Shown here: piece after piece, positions 45,641 to 54,408 of the stretch
How the letters are laid out: each line of letters starts with the position of its first letter
How positions within the stretch are numbered: position 1 is the stretch's first letter
Assembly: GCF_002220365.1 (NCBI RefSeq)
Contig: NZ_MTHB01000246.1
Coordinates: 1-64,000, forward strand
Source of the DNA: Caballeronia sordidicola
Lineage (GTDB): Bacteria > Pseudomonadota > Gammaproteobacteria > Burkholderiales > Burkholderiaceae
Direction: 5' to 3'
Length of the DNA stretch: 64,000 nt
The notes under the pieces: generated by a model
Told to the model about the DNA's origin: nothing
The model's database searches: none
Seen by the model: the letters and a program-made list of their open reading frames with translations, nothing else
Translations under genes and position numbers: made by a program

Positions 45641-47172
45641 CTGGTTTGCTGCACTCGTTCCCTCGGACCGAACATCACGAAGCTGGCCACGGCCAGCACC
45701 CAGGCGCCAATACAGCCGTACAGCATCACGAGGCCAAATCCCTGCACGAGCGCTGCATGAACGGCGGTTCCTGAAGAATCCAGGGAACCTAATCCCGGAA
45801 ACCCCTGTTTTAGAGCAACAACATCGCCTGCGGCTATTCGCTCCGCCAGGGATCGCAGTTGTCCGGCATCGAGAGACCCGGAAAACGTGCTTCTCAAAGA
45901 CGACAAGATCCCTTCCATCAAGATGTACCCCATCAAGGCGATATTGATGGCCAGCGAGATCAGCCTGGCACTCATGTCAATGCCCGAAGCCATGCCTGCG
46001 CGCGAGCTCGGAACCGAACTGGTCGTCGTGTTGGTAACCGGCGTATTGGTCAGTCCCAATCCGATGCCGGCCAACAGGCACCCCGGCAGCATGGTCAACC
46101 AACTGGCATGCTCCGCGCCACTGCCGGCGCGCATCAGGATAAAACCCGCACCAATCGTGAACAGTCCGAGCGGAATGACGACACCCGGGTGATATCGAAG
46201 CGAAAGACGTTCGGCCAGCGGCGGGATCACCAGCGTGGGAAGCGTATAAGCCAGAAGTGCTGATCCGGCAGTCACGCTGTTGTAGCCCAGACTGCTTTGA
46301 AAATAAATCGGCAGATAAATCATGAACGGCCAAAAGCTGAAATTCATGCCCATTGATCCAAAAAGCGCACCCGAAAAATTACGTATTTTGAACACGGAAA
46401 AATCGAACATCGGATGAGCATTGATCTTTTCCGCGAATATAAACAGGATTAAGCTGATCGCCGCTGCGGTAATGATGCCGATGCCTGTGATACTGGTAAA
46501 ACCAAGGTCGGACCCTTGCGTAATGAAATATGCCAGGCCGAAAACCGACAGCGAAAGCGTGACCATTCCCAGCAGGTCCAGCTTTTTTGCCTGTGGATCG
46601 CTGGACTCCTGAACCCCGTTAAAAACAAGAAGCAACGTTACTATCGCGATCAGAACGTGGATTAGAAACACCCACTGCCAATCCGATACCGCGACGATTA
46701 CCCCTCCGACAATCGGCCCAAAACCCAAGCCAATCCCAAAGATGATCCCCCAGGCGCCAAAGGCTCTGGTACGGGCCTGCCCCTCCTGGAACTGATGCGA
46801 AAGGACTGCCACCTGGCAGATCAGCATCGCCCCGCCGGCTATGCCTTGAAGAAAGCGGCTCGCGATTAATACGGACACGCTGTGTGCCATCCCGCAAATC
46901 AGTGATGTGATTCCGAACAGGACAATAGCGATCGTAAAGATACGCTTCCTGCCAAACCGGTCCGCGAGCGTTCCGGTTGCCATCAAAACCGTCGTGCACG
47001 CAATGGTGTACGCGTTCATGATCCATTGCATTTCCTTGAAATCACCCTGCAGTACTTTTTCGAGGGTTGGCAATATCACTGGGACGCTGGAGATTTCCAG
47101 GCCGAACATGAGCGATGCCAGGCAAATGCCAGCTAATGCGACTGAGTTCTTTGCGGGATTGAAAAGTGTCAT
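45628..47172 (-). CDS. MFS drug-type permease (DHA2 family)
   Basis: 514 residues from ATG 47172; the frame runs to 47253, and no start has a good ribosome site. Fourteen helices are expected. Signatures are WIMNAYTIACTTVLMATGTL, ADRFGRKRIFTIAIVLFGI (motif A) and RFLQGIAGGAMLICQVAVLS, with GPIVGGVIV as motif C, the antiporter signature. Family members export drugs or metabolites by proton exchange. The divergent LysR gene and the long palindrome between them suggest inducible expression. Confidence 0.88.
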   Translation of the reverse strand: MTLFNPAKNSVALAGICLASLMFGLEISSVPVILPTLEKVLQGDFKEMQWIMNAYTIACTTVLMATGTLADRFGRKRIFTIAIVLFGITSLICGMAHSVSVLIASRFLQGIAGGAMLICQVAVLSHQFQEGQARTRAFGAWGIIFGIGLGFGPIVGGVIVAVSDWQWVFLIHVLIAIVTLLLVFNGVQESSDPQAKKLDLLGMVTLSLSVFGLAYFITQGSDLGFTSITGIGIITAAAISLILFIFAEKINAHPMFDFSVFKIRNFSGALFGSMGMNFSFWPFMIYLPIYFQSSLGYNSVTAGSALLAYTLPTLVIPPLAERLSLRYHPGVVIPLGLFTIGAGFILMRAGSGAEHASWLTMLPGCLLAGIGLGLTNTPVTNTTTSSVPSSRAGMASGIDMSARLISLAINIALMGYILMEGILSSLRSTFSGSLDAGQLRSLAERIAAGDVVALKQGFPGLGSLDSSGTAVHAALVQGFGLVMLYGCIGAWVLAVASFVMFGPRERVQQTSPVV

Positions 47173-47443
47173 GAATATCACGGGGTTGCCAGATGCTCCG
47201 GCTACCCGCGCCTCCCGAATATCGGCGTGAAACATTGACGCGCTGACGCGCAATACACACTGGATAGAACACTGAATTCGATTCGATATCTCTTCATGTT
47301 GGATTTACACCGGAAGATTGAAGGGACCCGCTCGCTACAGGCAATACAGGTGACGCAGACAACACAAGTAATGCGCGTGGCGTACAACGCTAGGCGGCGC
47401 CTGCGGGTGAAAAGGTAATATAGAGGGAATCGAAGTCGTCATT

Positions 47444-47470
47444 GATTCATTGATTTCCTATCAATGAATC
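47444..47470. promoter_or_regulatory. 27-bp perfect inverted repeat between divergent genes
   Basis: GATTCATTGAT pairs perfectly with ATCAATGAATC around a five-base TTCCT centre, 26 bases before the LysR start codon. Its length, AT-rich composition and position make it a good operator for the LysR protein. As a terminator it would be misplaced, since both genes point away from it. Confidence 0.6.
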
Positions 47471-47496
47471 TTTACTGGAACCAATAGGATGCAGGC

Positions 47497-48402
47497 ATGA
47501 GCGACAAGCTCCACGGCGTGACAACCTTCGTCCAGGTGGTCGAATCCGGCAGTTTCGCGCTGGCCGCCGAGCGCATGAACCTGACGCGCTCGGCCGTCGG
47601 CAAGGTGATCGCCCGGCTCGAATCACGTCTCGGTGTGCGCCTGCTTCATCGCACCACACGGAGCCAGAGCCTGACCGAAGACGGGCAGACTTACTACGAT
47701 CGCTGCGTGCGGGCGCTGGCGGAACTGGACGCGGCTGAAGCCGATCTGGAAAGCGGCCGGCGCGAACCGCGCGGCCGCTTGCGCGTCAGCGTGCCAATCG
47801 CCTTCGGCCATCTCTGCGTCGCGCCGGTCCTGTTGCGCCTTGCATCCAGGCATCCGCAATTGCAGATTGATATTTCGTTCAGCGATCGCGCGGTGGATCT
47901 GGTGGAAGAAGGTTTCGACCTCGCCATTCGCATCGGCGAGTTACGCGATAGCGTGAGCCTCGCGGCGCGTCGTCTAGGCATGCAGTACTCGAGCATCGGC
48001 GCTGCACCGTCGTATGTTGCACGGCACGGGCTGCCTGCAAGACCCGAAGAGCTGGACGGACACGCGGGTATTGCTTACTCGCGCGCCGGCGCATCGTCGC
48101 CCTGGCAGGTGCGGGATATCGACGGCCAAGTGAGGCAGGTGCACATCCAACGGCAGGTGAGCCTGGACGATGTGCAGGCGATAGCCGCGGCGGCCATCGA
48201 AGGCTTCGGGTTGGCGTGGCTGCCTAGCTGGCTATTGTCGCGATACGAGAAGACCGGAGAACTGGTGGTTGTCATGAATAGCTGTGGAATGCTGCCGCAG
48301 GATATTCACGCCGTGTGGCCGCAAACCCGCTACCTGCCCTTGAAGACACGGCGTGCTATTGACGCCCTGGTCGCCGAGATTCCCGGGATGATCGCGGGTT
48401 GA
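47497..48402 (+). CDS. LysR-family regulator divergent from the DHA2 permease
   Basis: 301 residues. The DNA-binding helix reads FALAAERMNLTRSAVGKVIA and the domain junction RGRLRVSVP; the effector domain is complete (CrgA-like group). It probably regulates the divergent permease gene and itself through the 27-bp palindrome. The effector is unknown. The frame is intact. Confidence 0.9.
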   Translation: MSDKLHGVTTFVQVVESGSFALAAERMNLTRSAVGKVIARLESRLGVRLLHRTTRSQSLTEDGQTYYDRCVRALAELDAAEADLESGRREPRGRLRVSVPIAFGHLCVAPVLLRLASRHPQLQIDISFSDRAVDLVEEGFDLAIRIGELRDSVSLAARRLGMQYSSIGAAPSYVARHGLPARPEELDGHAGIAYSRAGASSPWQVRDIDGQVRQVHIQRQVSLDDVQAIAAAAIEGFGLAWLPSWLLSRYEKTGELVVVMNSCGMLPQDIHAVWPQTRYLPLKTRRAIDALVAEIPGMIAG

Positions 48403-48423
48403 ATCAGCCAAGGTTGGCGCCTT

Positions 48424-49047
48424 TTACCAGTGGGCGACTTTCGGCAACTGCCAGCCATACGTGACAGACGCCACGCGCAAGGTGAAACACGCGGCTGCGC
48501 CGAGGAGCGCGGCGGCCATCGGCGAAAGACCCAACCGGCGGCTGACGACCGGAACGACCCCGCCCACGAACGCGGCGCTCGCATAGATATCGGCGACCAG
48601 GACCATGGGCACGCGGGCAAGCAGGATGTCGCGTATCACACCACCGCCCACGCCGGTGATCGTACCCATCAGCGTCGATATAAAAGGTCCGATTCCGTAG
48701 CTCAGCGCCTTTTGCGTGCCCGCCACGGCGAATAGCGCAAGCCCAGCCGCGTCCAGTGCCATGAGCACGGGTGCCGACAGATTGCGGGCCTCGGTGTGAA
48801 AGATGAAGGTAAGCAAGCCCGTGATGAACGCAAGCGCCGGGTAGCGCCAATCGCGCACGGCATTGGGAGGCGTCGCGCCGATCAGCAGGTCGCGAATCAC
48901 GCCGCCGCCAAGCGCCACGACAAACGACAGGACCATGACTCCGAGCAGATCAAGTCCACTCTGCATGGCAGAGATCGCGCCCTCGGCGGCAAACACGGCC
49001 GTGCCCGCAAGATCGGCCACCAGGACTATCGTTTCTATTTTCTTCAT
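48424..49047 (-). CDS. trimeric intracellular cation (TRIC) channel family protein, YadS-like
   Basis: 207 residues with two repeated halves, each carrying GGGVIRD (ALGGGVIRDLLIGATPP and GVGGGVIRDILLARVPM), the hallmark of the UPF0126/TRIC family. Seven membrane helices are expected. Bacterial members form trimers conducting monovalent cations, though physiology is poorly known. The gene converges on the preceding LysR gene with a gap of about 20 bases and has no operon partner. Confidence 0.9.
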   Translation of the reverse strand: MKKIETIVLVADLAGTAVFAAEGAISAMQSGLDLLGVMVLSFVVALGGGVIRDLLIGATPPNAVRDWRYPALAFITGLLTFIFHTEARNLSAPVLMALDAAGLALFAVAGTQKALSYGIGPFISTLMGTITGVGGGVIRDILLARVPMVLVADIYASAAFVGGVVPVVSRRLGLSPMAAALLGAAACFTLRVASVTYGWQLPKVAHW

Positions 49048-49110
49048 CGTTCAGGTCTGCGATGGCTATTTTTGGTATTGCGCGAGTATCGGGGAGCACG
49101 CGGCATTCCA

Positions 49111-50004
49111 TCAAGCAGCACGGTCAAGATAACGCTTCACCTCGGCGCCGATCCATTCCATGAAATGCGTCTGCTTCACGCTCAGCACTTCACGCTGCTG
49201 CCAGACGAGCCAATACGGATACGGGTATGGCACGTGTATATCGGTAATCTGAACGAGCTCGCCGCGAGCGATGGCATCTGCAACGAGCGTGCGTCGTTCA
49301 AGCGCGATGCCCTGCCCCAATAACACGGCTCCCAGCACGATATTCGAATCGTTCGCGAACAGGCCACTCACATTCTCGGGTTCGCGCACGTTGGCGGCAC
49401 GGCACCAGTCGGTCCAAGGGGCATCGGTGCTTCTGATCAATGGACACGCCATGACCTCCTCAGCGGAGCGAGGAAACTGACCTTCGTTGAAATGCGGAGC
49501 GGCCACGATCAACAGTTCGTCGCTGAACAACTCTTTCTGAGCGAGACCGGGCCAGTGCCCTTGTCCCATTCGAATGCTGATGTCGGCAAGACCGTGCCGC
49601 ATGTCCTGTATCTCGAGACTCGTTTGCAGCCGAACCCGGTAATACGGATGGCGCTCCCGGAAACTCGATAAGCGAGGCAGCAGCCAATGCAAGGCAAACG
49701 ACGGCAGCGTGGCGATGACCAGTTCGCTTTCTTGAGGGCGGGTCTGGGCCAGAAGCGTCGCGTTTGCAATGTCGCGAAGCGCCGAGCGTATTTCGAGCGC
49801 ATAGAGACGTCCCTCTTCCGTCAGGCGCAATCCTCTCGCTTCACGCACGAAGAGTGCAACGCCCATGGTGTCTTCGAGAATCCTGATCTGCTGACTGACC
49901 GCCGAGTGCGTGACGTGTAGTTCGCGCGCAGCGAGCGTGACGCCGCCGAGCCTGGCAGCCGCTTCGAAACACCGGAGCGCGGTTAAGGGCGGGATGTTGT
50001 TCAT
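49111..50004 (-). CDS. LysR-family regulator (GcvA-like)
   Basis: 297 residues. It starts MNNIPPLTALRCFEAAARLG and has the GcvA-type helix GVTLAARELHVTHSAVSQQI, followed by a complete effector domain. The group often controls amino-acid, glycine or beta-lactam-related genes. The divergent neighbour is a glutathione-S-transferase-like gene 158 bases away, the likely target. Confidence 0.9.
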   Translation of the reverse strand: MNNIPPLTALRCFEAAARLGGVTLAARELHVTHSAVSQQIRILEDTMGVALFVREARGLRLTEEGRLYALEIRSALRDIANATLLAQTRPQESELVIATLPSFALHWLLPRLSSFRERHPYYRVRLQTSLEIQDMRHGLADISIRMGQGHWPGLAQKELFSDELLIVAAPHFNEGQFPRSAEEVMACPLIRSTDAPWTDWCRAANVREPENVSGLFANDSNIVLGAVLLGQGIALERRTLVADAIARGELVQITDIHVPYPYPYWLVWQQREVLSVKQTHFMEWIGAEVKRYLDRAA

Positions 50005-50161
50005 GTAAGTTTTTCTTACGGAAGACGTCTGTTTATGTCGCTTTTCACGCGTCGACTAACTGTTTAACCTGATGAGGCTGGCTGTCTCACATCACTCGTG
50101 CAAGCGAGTTCGGCGATATGCATAAAGACGGCGACATGATAGATATTCTAACGGGAAGCGT

Positions 50162-50776
50162 ATGAAACTGATCGGAATGCTGGACTCGCCTTATGTCCGC
50201 CGGGTGGCAATTTGCCTCAAGCTGCTTAAGCTTGATTTCGGGCATCGGCCGGTTTCTGTATTCAGGGACTTCGAGGAATTCCGCAAGCTCAACCCGGTCG
50301 TGAAGGCACCGACCTTGATCCTCGACGACGGTCAAAGCCTGATGGATTCAACACTCATCCTGGACTATGTGACGGCCATCGCTGGGTCAGCGGTCACTTC
50401 GATACCAGATCGCGCGGACGATCGTTTGCGCGCAACGAGGCTCACTGGACTCGCGTTGGCAGCGTGTGACAAGACGGTCCAGATTGTCTATGAACGCAAC
50501 TTGCGTCCCGTCGAAAAACAGCACGAGCCGTGGATCGATCGCGTCAGTGTTCAGTTGCTCGCGGCGTACGCGGAACTCGAAGCTGAAGTGGGGTTGGCTA
50601 CTTTGCCCCTGGACGCGGGACGGCTTGGACAGGCAGGCGTGACCGTCGCGGTCGCCTGGAGATTCACCCAGATGATGGTGCCGAAAATTGTTGTCGCCGC
50701 GGAGTATCCCAACCTGCAATCGTTCTCGGCTTTCGCCGAGCAACAGCCTGCTTTCGAAAGCACGCCGCCTGAATGA
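50162..50776 (+). CDS. glutathione S-transferase-like protein
   Basis: 204 residues. The N-terminal thioredoxin-like domain starts MKLIGMLDSPYVRRVAICLK, with Ser9 as the probable catalytic residue, and has VVKAPTLILDDGQSLMDSTL for the cis-Pro and glutathione gamma-Glu contacts. The C-terminal helical domain is complete. It resembles YibF-type GSTs. It is divergent from the GcvA-like LysR gene. The natural substrate is unknown. Confidence 0.88.
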   Translation: MKLIGMLDSPYVRRVAICLKLLKLDFGHRPVSVFRDFEEFRKLNPVVKAPTLILDDGQSLMDSTLILDYVTAIAGSAVTSIPDRADDRLRATRLTGLALAACDKTVQIVYERNLRPVEKQHEPWIDRVSVQLLAAYAELEAEVGLATLPLDAGRLGQAGVTVAVAWRFTQMMVPKIVVAAEYPNLQSFSAFAEQQPAFESTPPE

Positions 50777-50896
50777 GCGACGTCGAAGGATAGCCGCCGT
50801 CTAGTCCACGATAACCAGCTTGGCGCCGGTTGCAGATGACGACCTATGCACCTCGGCGTCATCGGCGACCGGGTAGCTCATGCACGCAACGCTTGC

Positions 50897-51814
50897 CTAG
50901 TCAGCGTCGGAGCCAGACTCAGCGTCCAGCGCCAGCACGGTCACCCCCACATCGATCCGATGCGACCCGCCCCCGAGAATCATCCCGCGCAGCAGCGACA
51001 CATCGCTATAGTCCCGCCCCGTGGCAAGCGTCACGTGCTCCAGGTCGGCGAGCACATCGTTCGTCGGATCAAGATCGATCCATCCGCTGCCGGGACAAAA
51101 CACCGACACCCACGCATGCGACGCATCCGCGCCGATCAACTTCTCCTGCCCCGGCGCGGGGTCATTGCGCAAATATCCGCTGACGTACCGGGCCGGCAAC
51201 CCGAGCGAGCGCATGCAGCCGATCATCACCTGCGCAAAATCCTGGCAGACGCCCCGGCGCATTTCAAACGCGCGATGGGCAGGCGTGTCATACGACGTCG
51301 CCAAAGGCTTGTACTTGAAGTCGCCATGAATCCGGTGCATCAGGTCGATCGCCCCCTCTGCCAATGGCGTGCCCGCAGGAAAACTTTCCAGCGCGTAGTC
51401 GCGCAGGTCCTGACCGAGACTGATATTGGGCGACGCGAAGCAAAACTCCGTCTCAGAGCGAAACGGCGCACTGGCGCTAAAACGCATACCCTTCGCGACT
51501 TCGTCCCACGCCGGCGTGGTCGCTGGATCGAGCGAAGCCCAGCGCGGCGTGAGTTCAACGGTCGTTTCGCTGACCATCTGCAATGACCGGTGTGGTGACT
51601 CGAGCGAAAAATACAGCACGTCGTTACCGAACGTATCAACGCGACTATTGATGTACGGCGGCTTCGGCTCAATGCTTTCGGTGTGTGAGATCACCCGCTG
51701 CCACGCGCAGTTTTGCGGCCGGATGGTCGCGAGATGCTGAGCCGTTTCCACGTACGTTGAATAGCGGTAGGTCGTCCGGTGCGACACCCACAACACGGTT
51801 TTCGGAATCTTCAC
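50897..51814 (-). CDS. transglutaminase-like protein 1
   Basis: 305 residues. A bacterial transglutaminase N-terminal beta domain is followed by the catalytic domain with Cys190 (RRGVCQDFAQVM), His233 (ASHAWVSVF) and Asp249 (WIDLDPTND), so the triad is complete. No signal peptide is seen. The ATG overlaps the stop of the ATP-grasp/alpha-E gene (ATGA), which puts it third in a minus-strand operon. Proteins of this class are predicted to work as peptidases or amide-forming enzymes with the ATP-grasp partner. Confidence 0.9.
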   Translation of the reverse strand: MKIPKTVLWVSHRTTYRYSTYVETAQHLATIRPQNCAWQRVISHTESIEPKPPYINSRVDTFGNDVLYFSLESPHRSLQMVSETTVELTPRWASLDPATTPAWDEVAKGMRFSASAPFRSETEFCFASPNISLGQDLRDYALESFPAGTPLAEGAIDLMHRIHGDFKYKPLATSYDTPAHRAFEMRRGVCQDFAQVMIGCMRSLGLPARYVSGYLRNDPAPGQEKLIGADASHAWVSVFCPGSGWIDLDPTNDVLADLEHVTLATGRDYSDVSLLRGMILGGGSHRIDVGVTVLALDAESGSDAD

Positions 51815-54384
51815 GACGACACCTGCAATGCCTGCGTATTCGCGTGGCTGAAGTAACGTGCGCTGATTTCATGCGCAGCGGCGCTCACGTGATCGCCAAG
51901 TGTCTCGCAGGCCTGGATGAGTTCGCCATAGTTGCCTTCCTCGTCGGTCGTGCACAGTTGCTCGAGTCCCCGCAGCGACTTCAGCAACAGCGTTGCGTCG
52001 CTGAACGCGCCGTGGTTCGTATTGCCTGCCGCAATCGAAATCTCATTGAGCTTCGTGCATAAGCGCGAGTACACGCCGTACAGGCCGCGCGGGTTGGTCG
52101 GCTCGACCACCAGCAGGTCGATCAGCGCGGGCACTTCGAAACGCCCCGGATAAAGCGATCGATACGTGAGCGTACTGTCGAACAATTGCAGCAGCAGGTC
52201 GAATCCGGCCGGCGTCGTCATCTGGCCATGCTCCGCGGCTACGCGCAGGAAGGTGGTCATCGTCCATACCCGTTCGATGTGCCGTCCCGCGAACACCAGC
52301 TTCCACGCTTCGTCGCGCGTCATGCGGTCGCCCTGCGCGCCGCTGATCGCGAGCAGTTGCGTTGACAGTGTTTCAAGCGTTCGCGTAAGTTTCACGCGGT
52401 CATAACGTTCCACGCCCGGTCCCGGCTTGAACTGCTGGATGGCGTCGCGGAAATCGTTTCGCGCGGCCAGGATCGTGCGCCAGTGATCGGTCGAAAGACG
52501 TCCGCGAATCTCGCTGCTCGCGCGCACCTGGCTCGCCAGGTTCTGGCCAATACTTGCCGCCGTGCCGTTCTCGCCAATATTGGCGATCAGCAAACGTTCG
52601 AGCCCGCGCGCCGTGTGCCCCTGGATCGGCGTGCCCGGCGGCAGAAGGCCGCTCTGCCACGCGAGGTCCACCAGGGTCTCCAGCATGCCCTCGGAGTCGT
52701 TGCTGTCGATAGACGAGAGGATCACACGCAGCAGCCGCACGTTGTTCTCGGCGCGTTCTCCGTATCGTCCGGCCCAGAAGAGGTTTTCTGCAGCGCGACT
52801 CGATACCGTCCGATGCTTGCGCGCAAGGTCAGCCGGTTTGATCGGCGTGGGGAGCAGCGAGAAGCTCGAACCCGGCTTGCTCGACAGCACCCAGGTGTCG
52901 ACGCTGCTGCTGCCGTATTGCATCGATACCGACGGTTGGCGCTCCGCCCCAAGCCGCGTGAATCCGCCCGGCATCACGGACCAGCCGCCATCAATATTCG
53001 CGATCGCATAAACACGCAACACCGACGGCCGTCCCGTCAGCGTGTTGTCTTCATAACGCGGCGCGTGTGAACTCGGGAACAGGTTCTGGATGGTGAACGC
53101 GTCCGGCATCGCGTCGATCCGCGCGCGCCAGCCGGCGAGGGGTTGCAGGCCGTCGCCGAAACCGCGCGGGCCGCCGCCGTTGAGCGGCAAACCCGGCCAG
53201 GTAGGAATCACAAAAGCCTTGTCCAGACGGGCCAGCACCGCTTCACGCGCCGCTTCTTCACCGCACCACCAGGTCGGCACGCTGGCGAGTTCCAGAGGCT
53301 CGTTCAGCAGCGCCCGCGAGATGGCCGGCAGGAAACCATGCAGGGCCGGCGATTCGACAAAACCCGAGCCCGGCACGTTGGACACCATCACGTTGCCGGC
53401 CCGCATCACCTGCAACAGGCCCGGCACGCCGATGGTGGAGTCGGCGCGCAATTCGACCGGATCGCAGAACGCGTCGTCCAGGCGGCGCATCAGTACGTGA
53501 ACCCGTTCCAGACCGGCGAATGTCTTCAGGAACAGCATGTCGTCGCGCACTGTCAGGTCCTTGCCTTCGACCAGCGTGACGCCGAGGTAGCGAGCCAGGA
53601 ACGCATGCTCGAAGAAGGTTTCGCTGAAAGGCCCGGGCGTCAGCAGCGCGATGTGCGGCGAACCTTCGCCCGACATCATCGCCCGGCCGCCCTGGACCAG
53701 CGCGGCGATCAGTTGCGAGTAGAACGGGGCGAGCCTCTGGACCTTCATCGAACGGAACGGCTCGGTGAATACGTCGGAGACGATGAGGCGGTTTTCGAGC
53801 GCATAGCCGAGTCCGGACGGCGCTTCAGTCCGATGCGCCATCACGGTCCATGTGCCGTTGGGAGCACGCGTCAGGTCCACGGCAACAAGCTGCAGATACT
53901 GCGCGCCGGGAGGCATGAAGCCCTTCACCGAGCGCAGGTACCCTGGGTGTCCGAACACCAGCGCGGGAGGCAGCAGGCCGTCATGCAGCAGCGTCTGCGG
54001 CCCGTAGATATCGGCGACGATGGCATTGAGCAACTTCGCGCGCTGCGTCACCGCGCGCTCGATCACCGACCACTCGCCTTCATCGATCAGAAACGGCAGC
54101 AGGTCCAGCGACCACGGACGAGGCTCGCCCTTGTCCGCGTAGACGTTGTAACTGATGTCGTTATCGCGGACCTGCTGCGCGATGGAGGCGGTCGCCCGGT
54201 CGAGGTTGGCGATGCCGTCATCACCAAGCAAGTCGAAGAACTGCTGCCAGGAAGCGCGCAACTGGCCCGACGCGTCGCGCAGTTCGTCCCAATGACCCTC
54301 CCGGGCCGGTACCGCGCGAAGGTGTGACGACACACTCGCGCGGTTCGTGATTGCTTCAAACGGAAGCGTGGATTGGAAGGCCAA
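51811..54384 (-). CDS. circularly permuted ATP-grasp / alpha-E fusion protein
   Basis: 857 residues. The first 480 are a circularly permuted ATP-grasp domain (DUF404/407 type: DISYNVYADKGEPRPWSLDL, PLLLD-like LPFLIDEGEW, and HRTEAPSGLGYALENRL). From about 530 the alpha-E helical domain begins (SSRAAENLFWAGRYGERAEN). In many genomes these are separate genes; here they are fused. The pair is predicted to form amide bonds in a peptide or tag, but products are not known. It is second in the operon, 24 bases after the large transglutaminase gene. Confidence 0.9.
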   Translation of the reverse strand: MAFQSTLPFEAITNRASVSSHLRAVPAREGHWDELRDASGQLRASWQQFFDLLGDDGIANLDRATASIAQQVRDNDISYNVYADKGEPRPWSLDLLPFLIDEGEWSVIERAVTQRAKLLNAIVADIYGPQTLLHDGLLPPALVFGHPGYLRSVKGFMPPGAQYLQLVAVDLTRAPNGTWTVMAHRTEAPSGLGYALENRLIVSDVFTEPFRSMKVQRLAPFYSQLIAALVQGGRAMMSGEGSPHIALLTPGPFSETFFEHAFLARYLGVTLVEGKDLTVRDDMLFLKTFAGLERVHVLMRRLDDAFCDPVELRADSTIGVPGLLQVMRAGNVMVSNVPGSGFVESPALHGFLPAISRALLNEPLELASVPTWWCGEEAAREAVLARLDKAFVIPTWPGLPLNGGGPRGFGDGLQPLAGWRARIDAMPDAFTIQNLFPSSHAPRYEDNTLTGRPSVLRVYAIANIDGGWSVMPGGFTRLGAERQPSVSMQYGSSSVDTWVLSSKPGSSFSLLPTPIKPADLARKHRTVSSRAAENLFWAGRYGERAENNVRLLRVILSSIDSNDSEGMLETLVDLAWQSGLLPPGTPIQGHTARGLERLLIANIGENGTAASIGQNLASQVRASSEIRGRLSTDHWRTILAARNDFRDAIQQFKPGPGVERYDRVKLTRTLETLSTQLLAISGAQGDRMTRDEAWKLVFAGRHIERVWTMTTFLRVAAEHGQMTTPAGFDLLLQLFDSTLTYRSLYPGRFEVPALIDLLVVEPTNPRGLYGVYSRLCTKLNEISIAAGNTNHGAFSDATLLLKSLRGLEQLCTTDEEGNYGELIQACETLGDHVSAAAHEISARYFSHANTQALQVSS

Positions 54385-54408
54385 ATTGAGCAGTTATCGT
54401 TGATGAGG

